Source: Anaerolineae bacterium
GTDB taxonomy: Bacteria > Chloroflexota > Anaerolineae > B4-G1
Assembly: GCA_016783285.1 (NCBI GenBank)
Contig: JADHWW010000050.1
Span: 1 to 14,847 of the forward strand
Direction of reading: 5' to 3'
Length of the DNA: 14,847 nucleotides
Shown one piece after another: positions 1-6,451 of this stretch (positions are counted from its first letter, which is position 1; every line of letters begins with the position of its first letter). The notes under the pieces are model-generated. The model worked only from the letters and a program-made list of their open reading frames with translations, did not search any database and was not told the DNA's origin. The translations under genes were made by a program, and so were the position numbers.

Positions 1-353
1 CCCACCCCCGCGTAGACCAGCGGCAGCATCACGTTCTCAAAAGCGCTCGTGCGCGCCAGCAGGTTGAAGGTCTGGAACACAAAACCAATCTTACGGTTGC
101 GGATCTCCGCCAGTTGGTCGTCGTTAAGACGGCTGACATCCCCTCCATCCAGCAGGTATGTGCCCGACGTAGGTTGGTCGAGACAGCCAATGATGTTCAT
201 GATCGTGGACTTGCCGGAGCCAGACGGGCCCATGATAGCCATCATCTCCCCCGCCTCCACCTCCAGCGAGCTCCCCCGCAAAGCGTGCACCTCCACCTCG
301 CCCATCTGGTACACTTTGGTGATGTCCCGCAGTTCAATGACCGGCGATGTCAC
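1..353 (-). CDS. ABC transporter ATP-binding protein, MacB/LolD type (partial, C-terminus off the window)
   Basis: N-terminal 117 residues of an ABC ATPase that would power a MacAB/LolCDE-like exporter at the inner face of the membrane. The Walker A motif GPSGSGKST lies at residues 42-50 and a Q-loop (FQTFNLL) at about 93-99. The flanking segments GCLDQPTSG and [11 protein letters not shown] are typical of the LolD/MacB/FtsE-like subgroup. The signature motif, Walker B and H-loop lie beyond the left edge. The start is GTG, preceded by AGGGAGG five bases upstream; no ATG lies before the conserved core. It begins 16 bp after the stop of the membrane-fusion protein, so the two are very probably co-transcribed. 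Whether a permease follows, or is fused as in MacB, cannot be seen. Family assignment is firm; substrate is unknown. Confidence 0.93.
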   Translation of the reverse strand, partial: MTSPVIELRDITKVYQMGEVEVHALRGSSLEVEAGEMMAIMGPSGSGKSTIMNIIGCLDQPTSGTYLLDGGDVSRLNDDQLAEIRNRKIGFVFQTFNLLARTSAFENVMLPLVYAGV

Positions 354-369
354 TTGCGCCTCCCTGCCC

Positions 370-1761
370 TTACGGGCGCCCGAAGTCGAAAGACGCGGAC
401 TCGACCCAGACGACCACGTCTCCTTCAGAAAGGCCGCCGAGCACATGGACGACTCCCTCGTGACGGACCCCCAACTCCACGTCCACGCGCTCGATGTGCT
501 CCCCCACCTGCCGGTCCACGTAGGTCTGACCTGCGCTGCGGTCCACACGCACCACCCAGGTGGGGATCACCAATACGTCGGCGAGTTCCTCAACGATGAT
601 AGTCGCGTTGGCCGTCATATCAACGCGGATGAGTCCGTCGGTAGGCGCCAGCCCGATGATGACGTCGTAGTAGACAACGCCTCCCTCAAGCGTGGCGGCT
701 GGCGCGATATACTCGATGGTACCGGTGATGACGATATCCGGGAGCGCGTCGAGCGTCACCTGAGCCGTCTGTCCCTCGGTCAATCGCCCCACATCCATCT
801 CGTCCACGCTGACGGTGATGCGGAACTCGGAGGTATCGAGCAAGGTGACGGCTGGCAGCCCGGTCGAGGCCATCTCACCAGCCATCACATCGACCGCCGC
901 GACGACGCCGTCGAAGGGAGCACGCAGGGTGACCTTCTCCAGGTCGCTGCGTGCTTTCTCCAGGCTCAACTCTGCCGCATCCACGTCCAGTTGGGCGGCC
1001 TCGATGTCCATCTCGCTGGCCCCTTCCAACAACTCGTCAAGATTATCCTGGGCCTGCTGGAGCGCGTGGTAGGCGTGGGTCACCTCGTTCCGGGCATTGG
1101 TCAGTTGCAATTCGGCGTTCTCGACCGCCCGGTTGTACCGGCCTAGCGCGTCGAGGTAGGCGTCGTGGATCATTGCGACTATGTCATCATCCACGAACCG
1201 GTGATGTCTATCCGCCTTGGCCTGCATGTCTTGATAGGTGCGAAAGGTCTCGTCGCGGGCCAAGCGCGCTGCCCGCACCTCGTCGCCCACCGAGACACTG
1301 TGTTCCGTCACCGTCAGGTTCATCTTGGACACCTCGTAGGCCGCCGCCGCGTCGCTGACGGCAGCACGGGCCACCTCAATGTCCGCCTCGTTGGGTGGCT
1401 CCTGGATCTGTTCCAGTCGCAGTCGAGCCGCGCTCAGGTTGATCTCCGACTGTTGCACGGCGAAGTCCAGGTCAGTGGTATCCAGACACACCAGCACATC
1501 GCCGGCCTCGACCATGTCCGCAACTTCTACCGCCACCTCGGCAATCCGACCGACCACCTCGCAAGCCAGGCTCACGCGGGCCTGTGGTTCGACGCTGCCA
1601 CTGGCCGAAACGGCCACGAGCATCGTACCTCGTTCGACCACAGTGGAGCGGAGCTCCTGCTCCGGCTGTCGTGTAGACGGCGACCGCCGCCAGACAACCA
1701 CGCCGACCACCACTGTGACGACAATACCACCCAAAACCACGTAAAGCATAACACGTTTCAT
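370..1761 (-). CDS. Membrane-fusion protein / periplasmic adaptor (HlyD/MacA-like)
   Basis: A 463-residue adaptor expected to link an ABC exporter to the outer face of the cell envelope. One N-terminal membrane anchor is visible at about residues 4-24, followed by basic residues. The first half of a lipoyl-like barrel-sandwich domain spans about 45-95 ([20 protein letters not shown]). A long, charged, Ala/Leu-rich coiled-coil hairpin runs from about 97 to 275. The second lipoyl half follows at about 276-300 ([14 protein letters not shown]). A beta-barrel spans about 310-395, and a membrane-proximal domain runs to the end ([17 protein letters not shown]). The order matches MacA/HlyD adaptors, though the hairpin is long. 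The ATG is preceded by AAGGGGG at good spacing and by its own promoter. The adjacent ABC ATPase makes a MacAB-type tandem likely; the exported compound is not inferable. Confidence 0.92.
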   Translation of the reverse strand: MKRVMLYVVLGGIVVTVVVGVVVWRRSPSTRQPEQELRSTVVERGTMLVAVSASGSVEPQARVSLACEVVGRIAEVAVEVADMVEAGDVLVCLDTTDLDFAVQQSEINLSAARLRLEQIQEPPNEADIEVARAAVSDAAAAYEVSKMNLTVTEHSVSVGDEVRAARLARDETFRTYQDMQAKADRHHRFVDDDIVAMIHDAYLDALGRYNRAVENAELQLTNARNEVTHAYHALQQAQDNLDELLEGASEMDIEAAQLDVDAAELSLEKARSDLEKVTLRAPFDGVVAAVDVMAGEMASTGLPAVTLLDTSEFRITVSVDEMDVGRLTEGQTAQVTLDALPDIVITGTIEYIAPAATLEGGVVYYDVIIGLAPTDGLIRVDMTANATIIVEELADVLVIPTWVVRVDRSAGQTYVDRQVGEHIERVDVELGVRHEGVVHVLGGLSEGDVVVWVESASFDFGRP

Positions 1762-1809
1762 CGTTCCCCCTTCATTCGTGACCGCAGGACAAAGATGGTC
1801 AGGGTCACA

Positions 1810-1837
1810 ATCATATGCGATGTGGAGAAGATGTCAA
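1810..1837 (-). promoter_or_regulatory. Sigma-70-like promoter of the membrane-fusion/ABC operon
   Basis: On the minus strand a perfect -35 TTGACA (1832-1837) and a 5/6 -10 TATGAT (1810-1815) are separated by 16 bp. The predicted start of transcription is near 1803, giving a leader of about 40 nt before the ATG of the membrane-fusion gene. It sits in the 103-bp gap after the LysM/M23 gene, so the exporter genes can be expressed independently of that gene. No experimental support is available from sequence alone. Confidence 0.72.
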
Positions 1838-1864
1838 GGGATGACTTGCACAGGGAAAAAGCAG

Positions 1865-3712
1865 TCACGGGAGCCAGTTGAGGGGATTATAGTTATACCC
1901 ATGACGGCGGAGTTCAAAATGGAGGTGCGGGCAAGACGCTTGGCCAGTCTCACCGACAGTACCAATCGTCTCTCCCTTGGTCACACTCTGTCCACAACCG
2001 ACGTACACGTCTGCCAGGTGGGAATAGAGAGTCTGCCAACCATTGCCGTGGTCAAGGATGACCAGATTGCCGTACCCCCAGGTGTTGTATCCAGCCCAGA
2101 TTGCGACACCGGTCGCTGACGCGTAGACAGGAGTACCAACTGGTGCATCAATGTCTATGGCCGGATGCCATGGTGTAAAGATGCGAGATTGGTCAACTTG
2201 GCCACCATACACCGGCCAGGATAGACTCCCGCTCCATCCCCAACCCGGAGGCGGGTTGGGACAATAACCTGCATCATACCAACTGAGCAAATACCAGGGA
2301 TCGTGGCGTGATGGAAGAGCGTCTGGAGAGGCTGGTTCACCAGGCACAGCGGGGGGCGGAGTTACGTCAGGCGCAGCGGGGGACGGAGTTGCATCGGGCG
2401 CAGCAGGGGATGGAGTTACAAATGTCGGGGGCGGAGGCTCCGCCGGCGGGCTCCAGAGGTGCAGGGGAGCGACGCCGTTGTGAATCACGATTTCTTGACC
2501 GACCGTTAACTCACTCTCTGGCGTAAGCTCGTTGGGTCCCCAGGCGACAATGTCGGCCACCCCGACCTGATACTGCTCGGCGATGCTCTCCAGCGTGTCA
2601 CCCTCGACGATGGTGTGCAGCACACCGTCCAACGGTAGGATGGTCAATGTCTGACCAGGATAGATAAGGTCGGGTCCTTCACGCAACAGATCGATATTGG
2701 CCCATTGAATCGTGGCCATCGAGATGCTGAATTTGTGCTCCAGGCACGACAGATTGTCACCAGACTGAACGACATACGTAATAACCTCCGGTCGGTCTGG
2801 CACACGAGCACAATTCAGCGGATCGTCCAGGCTGCTGTGCTCCGGTATGCGCAGTACCTGGCCTACACCAAGCGGATCAAAAGGCGACTCCAGGGTACCC
2901 GCGTTAGCCAATATCCAGTCCTCAATAGTGCATTGAAACTTCCAGGCGAGCGACCACAAGGTATCGCCGGGTTGGACGACGTAGTAGCCTTCTGGGAGCG
3001 GCGTTGGCGTCGGTGGTGGAGCCGGGATGCAGACCACCATGCCTGGGTAGATCGCATCAGGCGAAGCCAGATGATCGTTGGCGTCCACGATGGCCTCGAC
3101 GGTCACGCCGAAAGCCAGAGCGATGCTCCATACGGTATCGTCTTCTACGACAGTGTAAGCGCGACATTCGGCAGTGGGCTCGAGGGTTGCTGGTACAGTG
3201 CTCGTGATCACAGTAAGGTGCACTTCGTCCGTCAGGGCGAGCCGCAGTGAATACCGGCCCAGCGAACCCGAAAGGGGGATGACCCGGACGCGATAGTTAC
3301 CGCCGGTGGGCAGCGTCTGTTCCAGATAAGGTGGAAGCGATACCGAGCCCGCCTCATGCACCAACAGCACACCCTCAGGACCGGTCAGCTCCAGCCCGAA
3401 CCTGGCCTCTGGACTTGAAGCGTCGAGAGGATCAACCCGTATCTCAAGGGTGGCGAACTGCCCAGCGTCGGCATAGAACTGCCAGATACCCATCATCTCT
3501 GGCCCCAGGGTCCCATAGGCGGTCTCGCCTGGAACGAGCGACTCCGCCCGACTGATCGCAGTTGGGGTAGTGGGCATCTGCTGGGAAAGCGGCGTGGCCC
3601 AGAGGCGCGCGAGCTGTGCTCCTGCCAGATAGGCAGTGATAGCCAATGCGATCACCAGCACAGCCCACAACGTGAATCGCGTAGGAGTTGTCCTCCACCG
3701 GCCTGATGACAT
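1865..3712 (-). CDS. LysM-repeat M23 peptidoglycan endopeptidase, membrane-anchored
   Basis: A 615-residue cell-wall hydrolase predicted to cut peptide cross-links outside the membrane. A single anchor or uncleaved signal lies at about residues 14-33. A beta-sandwich resembling a pre-peptidase C-terminal (PPC-like) domain spans about 60-160. Four LysM modules follow at about 184-230, 242-290, 311-359 and 364-411 (for example VVQPGDTLWSLAWKF), which bind glycan strands. A Pro-rich linker with three 9-residue repeats covers 432-458. The C-terminal M23 domain has the metal ligands His516 and Asp520 (HPAID), YSHL at 563-566 and HLHFE at 596-600, so it looks catalytically intact. The reading frame extends upstream to 3799, but I chose the ATG at 3712 because GAGGGA precedes it and a good promoter at 3734-3762 lies inside the upstream extension. 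Confidence 0.94.
   Translation of the reverse strand: MSSGRWRTTPTRFTLWAVLVIALAITAYLAGAQLARLWATPLSQQMPTTPTAISRAESLVPGETAYGTLGPEMMGIWQFYADAGQFATLEIRVDPLDASSPEARFGLELTGPEGVLLVHEAGSVSLPPYLEQTLPTGGNYRVRVIPLSGSLGRYSLRLALTDEVHLTVITSTVPATLEPTAECRAYTVVEDDTVWSIALAFGVTVEAIVDANDHLASPDAIYPGMVVCIPAPPPTPTPLPEGYYVVQPGDTLWSLAWKFQCTIEDWILANAGTLESPFDPLGVGQVLRIPEHSSLDDPLNCARVPDRPEVITYVVQSGDNLSCLEHKFSISMATIQWANIDLLREGPDLIYPGQTLTILPLDGVLHTIVEGDTLESIAEQYQVGVADIVAWGPNELTPESELTVGQEIVIHNGVAPLHLWSPPAEPPPPTFVTPSPAAPDATPSPAAPDVTPPPAVPGEPASPDALPSRHDPWYLLSWYDAGYCPNPPPGWGWSGSLSWPVYGGQVDQSRIFTPWHPAIDIDAPVGTPVYASATGVAIWAGYNTWGYGNLVILDHGNGWQTLYSHLADVYVGCGQSVTKGETIGTVGETGQASCPHLHFELRRHGYNYNPLNWLP
2339..2419 (-). repeat. Three tandem 27-bp repeats encoding the Pro-rich linker
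   Basis: Three consecutive 27-bp units encode 9-residue repeats of the type VTPSPAAPD, ATPSPAAPD and VTPPPAVPG, between the fourth LysM and the M23 domain. The unit is a multiple of three, so gain or loss by slippage would change the tether length without a frameshift. Confidence 0.85.
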
Positions 3713-3733
3713 AGGGTTCCCTCGGTTTACGAA

Positions 3734-3762
3734 AGTATACCGCAGACACCCCATTCTGACAA
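3734..3762 (-). promoter_or_regulatory. Sigma-70-like promoter of the LysM/M23 gene
   Basis: On the minus strand, a 5/6 -35 TTGTCA (3757-3762) and a 5/6 -10 TATACT (3734-3739) are separated by exactly 17 bp. Transcription would start near 3727, leaving a short leader of about 15 nt that holds the GAGGGA ribosome-binding site. Its position downstream of the farthest in-frame start supports the shorter protein. Confidence 0.7.
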
Positions 3763-3797
3763 CACGCCCGCCTGCGGCACGGCGGAACTCGACACAC

Positions 3798-3832
3798 ACA
3801 AAATCACGGGCCGGTCATACGACCAGCCCGTG
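3798..3832 (-). terminator. Rho-independent terminator of the secreted-protein gene
   Basis: An inverted repeat at 3805-3832 has arms CACGGGC/GCCCGTG continued by GGTC/GACC around a 4-nt loop (one mismatch). On the minus strand it is followed at once by a short T-rich tract (GATTTTG). It starts 35 bp past the stop codon of the gene at 3868-4638 and separates it from the LysM/M23 promoter. Confidence 0.75.
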
Positions 3833-3867
3833 AAGATGTGCCTCGCAGTGAATGATACGGGTCGTGA

Positions 3868-4638
3868 CTAACGCGGAGCCCGGGGGTCCCAGAACACCAC
3901 GCCGTCGCCAATCCACGCTGTGGGCTCTACATACACCGTCCCGACCAGGTCTATGAGAGCAACGTCGTCCCAGCCAAACACGGTCCAGGCGTAGTAGTCG
4001 GGGAACTTCATCTCGCCCTTCAGGAAGATGGAGCTGCCAGGTTCGACCCACACCACCTCCTTGCGGGCCAGGTGGATGCAGGCGCCCCAGGTGTTGGGGC
4101 AAACCGCTGCGTCGGGGTAGAGCTCGCGCCAGGCTGAGGCCGGCACCAATGCCGGATCGTCGGTCTGGGCGATGGCATACCAGGCCTCGCTGTTGTGGAG
4201 AATGTTCTTGTCGTACTCACCCCATGCCGTCACGTGAACCATGGCCCAGTAGTAGCCGGCCGCTGTGACAGATAGTGGCGAGTAGGTGATGCCATAGCCC
4301 GGTGCTGTCGCGCTGTTGCACTGGGTGAACAGGCCGAGCGCGAAGTTGGGCGTGGCCGCACGCGGGTCGGCGTAGTCCATCTTGGCCCAGTGGATGTTGC
4401 CCGCTGGATTGTAGACGTACTGCTTCCACCCGATGGGCATGCCGTCGGCCTCCGCCCAGTCGTCGAAAGCGCCATTGCGCACATAGCTGGGCCCCTTCGC
4501 CGCATCATGCGGGAAGACCCGAACAGCCTCAGTGTCATCATAGAAGACCACCGGGGCATCGCCAGCGAGGACGGTGCTGGCCGTGGACGCGCACAGGACC
4601 AGTACCAGTATCAATGCGTACATCAAACGTGTTTTCAT
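3868..4638 (-). CDS. Secreted protein of unknown function, possible jelly-roll carbohydrate-binding fold
   Basis: A 256-residue exported protein. The N-terminus is a classical signal peptide: MKTR, a hydrophobic core to about residue 17 and a likely cleavage after TVLA (residue 25). The mature part is rich in Trp and Tyr and has few charges. Two segments resemble the ends of galactose-binding-like or CBM4/9-like jelly rolls: NGAFDDW...GWKQY at 56-74 and FGWDDVALIDL near 221-231, comparable to the 'NGdFE..GW' opening and 'iDDV.L' closing strands of that fold. Two Cys (180 and 187) could form a disulphide. I do not recognise a named family, so carbohydrate binding is inference only. AAGGAGA precedes the ATG at good spacing. 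It is a single-gene unit with its own promoter, long leader and terminator. Confidence 0.82.
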   Translation of the reverse strand: MKTRLMYALILVLVLCASTASTVLAGDAPVVFYDDTEAVRVFPHDAAKGPSYVRNGAFDDWAEADGMPIGWKQYVYNPAGNIHWAKMDYADPRAATPNFALGLFTQCNSATAPGYGITYSPLSVTAAGYYWAMVHVTAWGEYDKNILHNSEAWYAIAQTDDPALVPASAWRELYPDAAVCPNTWGACIHLARKEVVWVEPGSSIFLKGEMKFPDYYAWTVFGWDDVALIDLVGTVYVEPTAWIGDGVVFWDPRAPR

Positions 4639-4786
4639 GTGAATCTCCTTCTGTCAAAGTTAATGGTCAAAGCGAATGGTTTTCTCGATCGAGCCTACCT
4701 ACTGTGTGTTTCTACGTGGACCCAAAAACCCCCTGTGCATCACCTCCCTTCCGCAACAAATACCAATGGATTGAAGCGACCGACTG

Positions 4787-4805
4787 GGCATCCACTCAGG
4801 ATGCC
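4787..4805 (-). promoter_or_regulatory. Stem-loop at the 5' end of the secreted-protein leader
   Basis: A perfect 7-bp stem GGCATCC/GGATGCC with a 5-nt loop sits within the first 25 nt of the predicted transcript (start near 4811). It could stabilise the 5' end or be part of a larger leader structure. No known riboswitch class is recognised in the roughly 170-nt leader. Confidence 0.45.
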
Positions 4806-4817
4806 TCCCTGCACACT

Positions 4818-4846
4818 AGTGTAACATACATTCTGTCTGTTGTCAA
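4818..4846 (-). promoter_or_regulatory. Sigma-70-like promoter of the secreted-protein gene
   Basis: On the minus strand a perfect -35 TTGACA (4841-4846) and a 4/6 -10 TACACT (4818-4823) are separated by 17 bp. Predicted transcription starts near 4811, about 170 nt before the ATG, which is an unusually long leader for this window. Confidence 0.65.
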
Positions 4847-4894
4847 GCACTGATACCAGTGACACCAGGGCGTCCGTCTTGGCCCACCGGACAC

Positions 4895-4951
4895 GGTGCG
4901 GCCGCTCCCCATATCTGGTGCTCACTGACCGCCGCACCCCAAATATGGGAG
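4895..4951. promoter_or_regulatory. Putative regulatory site: direct repeats plus interleaved inverted repeats
   Basis: Two 17-bp direct repeats, CCGCTCCCCATATCTGG (4902-4918) and CCGCACCCCAAATATGG (4932-4948), match at 14 of 17 positions with a 30-bp offset, near three helical turns. Two interleaved inverted pairs overlap them: GGTGCGG/CCGCACC (4895-4901 with 4932-4938) and CTCCCCATAT/ATATGGGAG (4905-4914 with 4943-4951). The site lies 50-105 bp upstream of the -35 of the secreted-protein promoter, a fitting place for an activator. The regulator is unknown and function is inferred. Confidence 0.35.
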
Positions 4952-5064
4952 TCCGATGGATGTAATAACCATCTGCTATTTTACACCCCATGCAGGATAG
5001 AGTCAATAGTGCAAAAATACCAATCAGGGAAAGGGACCGATAAGACGTGGACAATCACCAGCCA

Positions 5065-5239
5065 TGACTACTCAGGCTCTTCCCAAAACAAGCGCAAATA
5101 GCACACGGATACACACGAATGAACCCGCCACGAGTACTCGCGGTGGACGGGTTCTCACAGGTTTTTTATCTTTATCTGCGTACATCCGTATGATCCGTGT
5201 TGATCCGTGTTCCATTTATGACTGGCTGAGCAGTTACCT
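5065..5239 (+). repeat. Dispersed MITE-like repeat, copy 1 (inverted relative to copy 2)
   Basis: About 175 bp, nearly identical in blocks to the reverse complement of 13564-13704. Shared blocks include CTCAGGCTCTTCCCAAAACA, CAAATAGCACACGGATACAC, TTTTTTATCTTTATCTGCGT and ATTTATGACTGGCTGAGCAG. Its ends are imperfect inverted repeats: TGACTACTCAGGC on the left and, reverse-complemented from the right, TAACTGCTCAGCC (10 of 13). The interior carries several ATCCGTGT motifs in both orientations. It encodes no protein. Such short, non-coding, inverted-ended elements are usually mobilised in trans, but that is inference. Confidence 0.85.
5121..5154. repeat. Hairpin segment inside repeat copy 1
   Basis: An imperfect palindrome with outer arms GAACCCG and CGGGTTC around a GC-rich centre containing GAGTACTC. 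Copy 2 has only a short GAAACGGGTTC at this point, so the hairpin was either lost from copy 2 or gained in copy 1. Confidence 0.6.
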
Positions 5240-5273
5240 AAATCCCATGGCAGACAACTGAAAAATCGTACGG

Positions 5274-5368
5274 ACGTATCTTCTCAAAAATTCGGGGAAA
5301 GAAACCGGGTTTTTTCTGAAAAACCCGGTTTCTCATCTGTCAAACCCCAGTTTATTGAGAAGATACGT
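5274..5368. repeat. 95-bp nested palindromic element (REP/MITE-like)
   Basis: The ends are perfect 14-bp inverted repeats, ACGTATCTTCTCAA (5274-5287) and TTGAGAAGATACGT (5355-5368). The centre is a second perfect hairpin: a 14-bp stem GAAACCGGGTTTTT (5301-5314) pairing with 5319-5332 around a 4-nt loop. GGGG/CCCC blocks between the two levels add partial pairing. The whole element can fold into one long stem. It lies 35 bp beyond the stop of the last beta-helix gene and may help end or stabilise that transcript, although no clean T-tract follows the inner hairpin. Confidence 0.85.
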
Positions 5369-5402
5369 TCACCCACACCTGATGATCGAAACCTGCAACC
5401 CT

Positions 5403-6431
5403 CTACAGCCGCAAGTCCTGGATGTCCTCCTTGCCGTTGTCGTGGCAGTCGTTGTCCGCCAGGTCCGGGCCGGCGGTCTCTGCAACGTAGATGCCATACC
5501 CCCCATTCCCCGAGCACTCGTTCCGCCGGGCCACGCCGCCACCGCTGCCCAGGTAGCCAATGCCAGCCTGCCCGTTGCCCGTACAGACATTCTCCTCCAG
5601 CGTAGGCGCCGCATGTTCACCAACACCAATGCCCACCCCGTTCCCCGTGCACTCGTTCCCGCGGGCCACCCCGCCAGTGCTCTCGAAGTAAACAATGCCT
5701 GTCTGCTCGTTGTCCGCGCAGACATTCTCTTCCAACGTCGGCTCCGCCTGATCGTTCACCGAGATGCCATGGTACCCATTGTCGGTACACTCGTTCTGGC
5801 GCGCCACCCCAGCCCCGCTGTCAGAGTAAAGAATACCACTCCGCGTGTTCTCCCGGCAGAGATTCCCCTCCAGTACCGGCTGGGCCTGACCTTCCACTAC
5901 GACCCCGAAACTGTCGTTCCCTTCGGCTACGCAGTCCTGCATCACTCCAGCCGTGCTCCCCTGGAACCGCAGACCAGCCCTCACTTCCTCTGTCTCCGCA
6001 CGGACCGCCCCGGTGAAGCGGCAGCGGGCAAAGGCCACTCCTCCTCCCTGCACCACCACCACGTCGGCCGCCATCCCGCCCTCGTGGCGGAAGGTGATAT
6101 CGGCGACAGCGAAGGGACCATCACCGCTGAAACGGAGTACGTATCCCTCCGCCTCAGAGACAATCTCGGTCCGATCCATCCCCGCCCCCACCAGGCGCAG
6201 CGGTTTGCTGAGGTCCAGCCCCCGCTCCAGGTGATACGTACCAGGGCCGAGGATGACGATCGCTTCCTCCGGCGCTTCCTCCAGCGCTTCCTCCAGTGTG
6301 GAATAGTCCCCGCTGCCATCGGCTTCCACGCGGATTCCCTCCTGGGGAAGGGCTTCCTCCTGGGAAGGGCCGCATGCGGAAAGCATGGCACCCACCAGCA
6401 GGCACATCAACAGCAAGTAGACCCTTTTCAT
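5403..6431 (-). CDS. Parallel beta-helix surface lipoprotein, short paralogue
   Basis: A 342-residue lipoprotein with signal MKRVYLLLMCLLVGAMLSAC and lipobox Cys20. A pectin-esterase/pectate-lyase-like opening (RVEADGSGDYSTLEEAL, LGPGTYHL) is at about 34-67. From 166 onward come coils of 22-23 residues, each beginning N-x-C-x-x-N, seven in all, ending in a cap NDCHDN...DIQDL. The fold is that of NosD/pectate-lyase-type right-handed beta-helices, often carbohydrate-binding or -cleaving; no catalytic set is recognised. It is nearly identical coil by coil to the first five and last coils of the gene upstream, lacking ten central coils and the Thr/Pro linker. The ATG at 6431 is chosen: GAGGGGG lies seven bases upstream, whereas the GTG at 6437 is too close. 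It lies 20 bp after its paralogue in one operon. Confidence 0.9.
   Translation of the reverse strand: MKRVYLLLMCLLVGAMLSACGPSQEEALPQEGIRVEADGSGDYSTLEEALEEAPEEAIVILGPGTYHLERGLDLSKPLRLVGAGMDRTEIVSEAEGYVLRFSGDGPFAVADITFRHEGGMAADVVVVQGGGVAFARCRFTGAVRAETEEVRAGLRFQGSTAGVMQDCVAEGNDSFGVVVEGQAQPVLEGNLCRENTRSGILYSDSGAGVARQNECTDNGYHGISVNDQAEPTLEENVCADNEQTGIVYFESTGGVARGNECTGNGVGIGVGEHAAPTLEENVCTGNGQAGIGYLGSGGGVARRNECSGNGGYGIYVAETAGPDLADNDCHDNGKEDIQDLRL
5445..5864 (-). repeat. Tandem 66-69-bp coil repeats in the short beta-helix gene
   Basis: Seven N-x-C coil units of 22-23 codons (66-69 bp), alternating between a 'GI.Y...GGVAR' type and a 'GI.V..QA.PTLE' type. Near-identical units occur in the paralogue at 6494-7600, so recombination between the two tracts is possible. 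Confidence 0.85.
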
Positions 6432-6451
6432 CGCCACACCCCCTCGCAGCC

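Larger units (their letters stand above)
4639..5402. other. 764-bp intergenic region between the secreted protein and beta-helix genes
   Basis: From left to right it holds the leader and promoter of the gene at 3868-4638, the repeat-rich possible operator at 4895-4951, an unremarkable stretch to about 5064, dispersed repeat copy 1 (5065-5239) and the nested palindromic element (5274-5368). No convincing gene was found. A TTG-started minus-strand frame at 4740-5054 resembles a short lipoprotein at its N-terminus but lacks a ribosome-binding site and runs across the promoter. Confidence 0.6.

Noticed and set aside
49..1146. A long plus-strand open frame.
   Set aside because: It is antisense to the membrane-fusion gene and ABC gene; its composition is that of a GC-rich shadow frame and no domain is visible.
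3713..3799. Upstream in-frame extension of the LysM/M23 gene (29 more residues).
   Set aside because: It contains the predicted promoter, lacks a ribosome-binding site, and would place charged residues before the membrane anchor.
4740..5054. A minus-strand frame with a TTG start and a short hydrophobic, Cys-containing N-terminus resembling a lipoprotein signal.
   Set aside because: No ribosome-binding site, a rare start codon, no recognisable domain, and it runs through the promoter and leader of the next gene.
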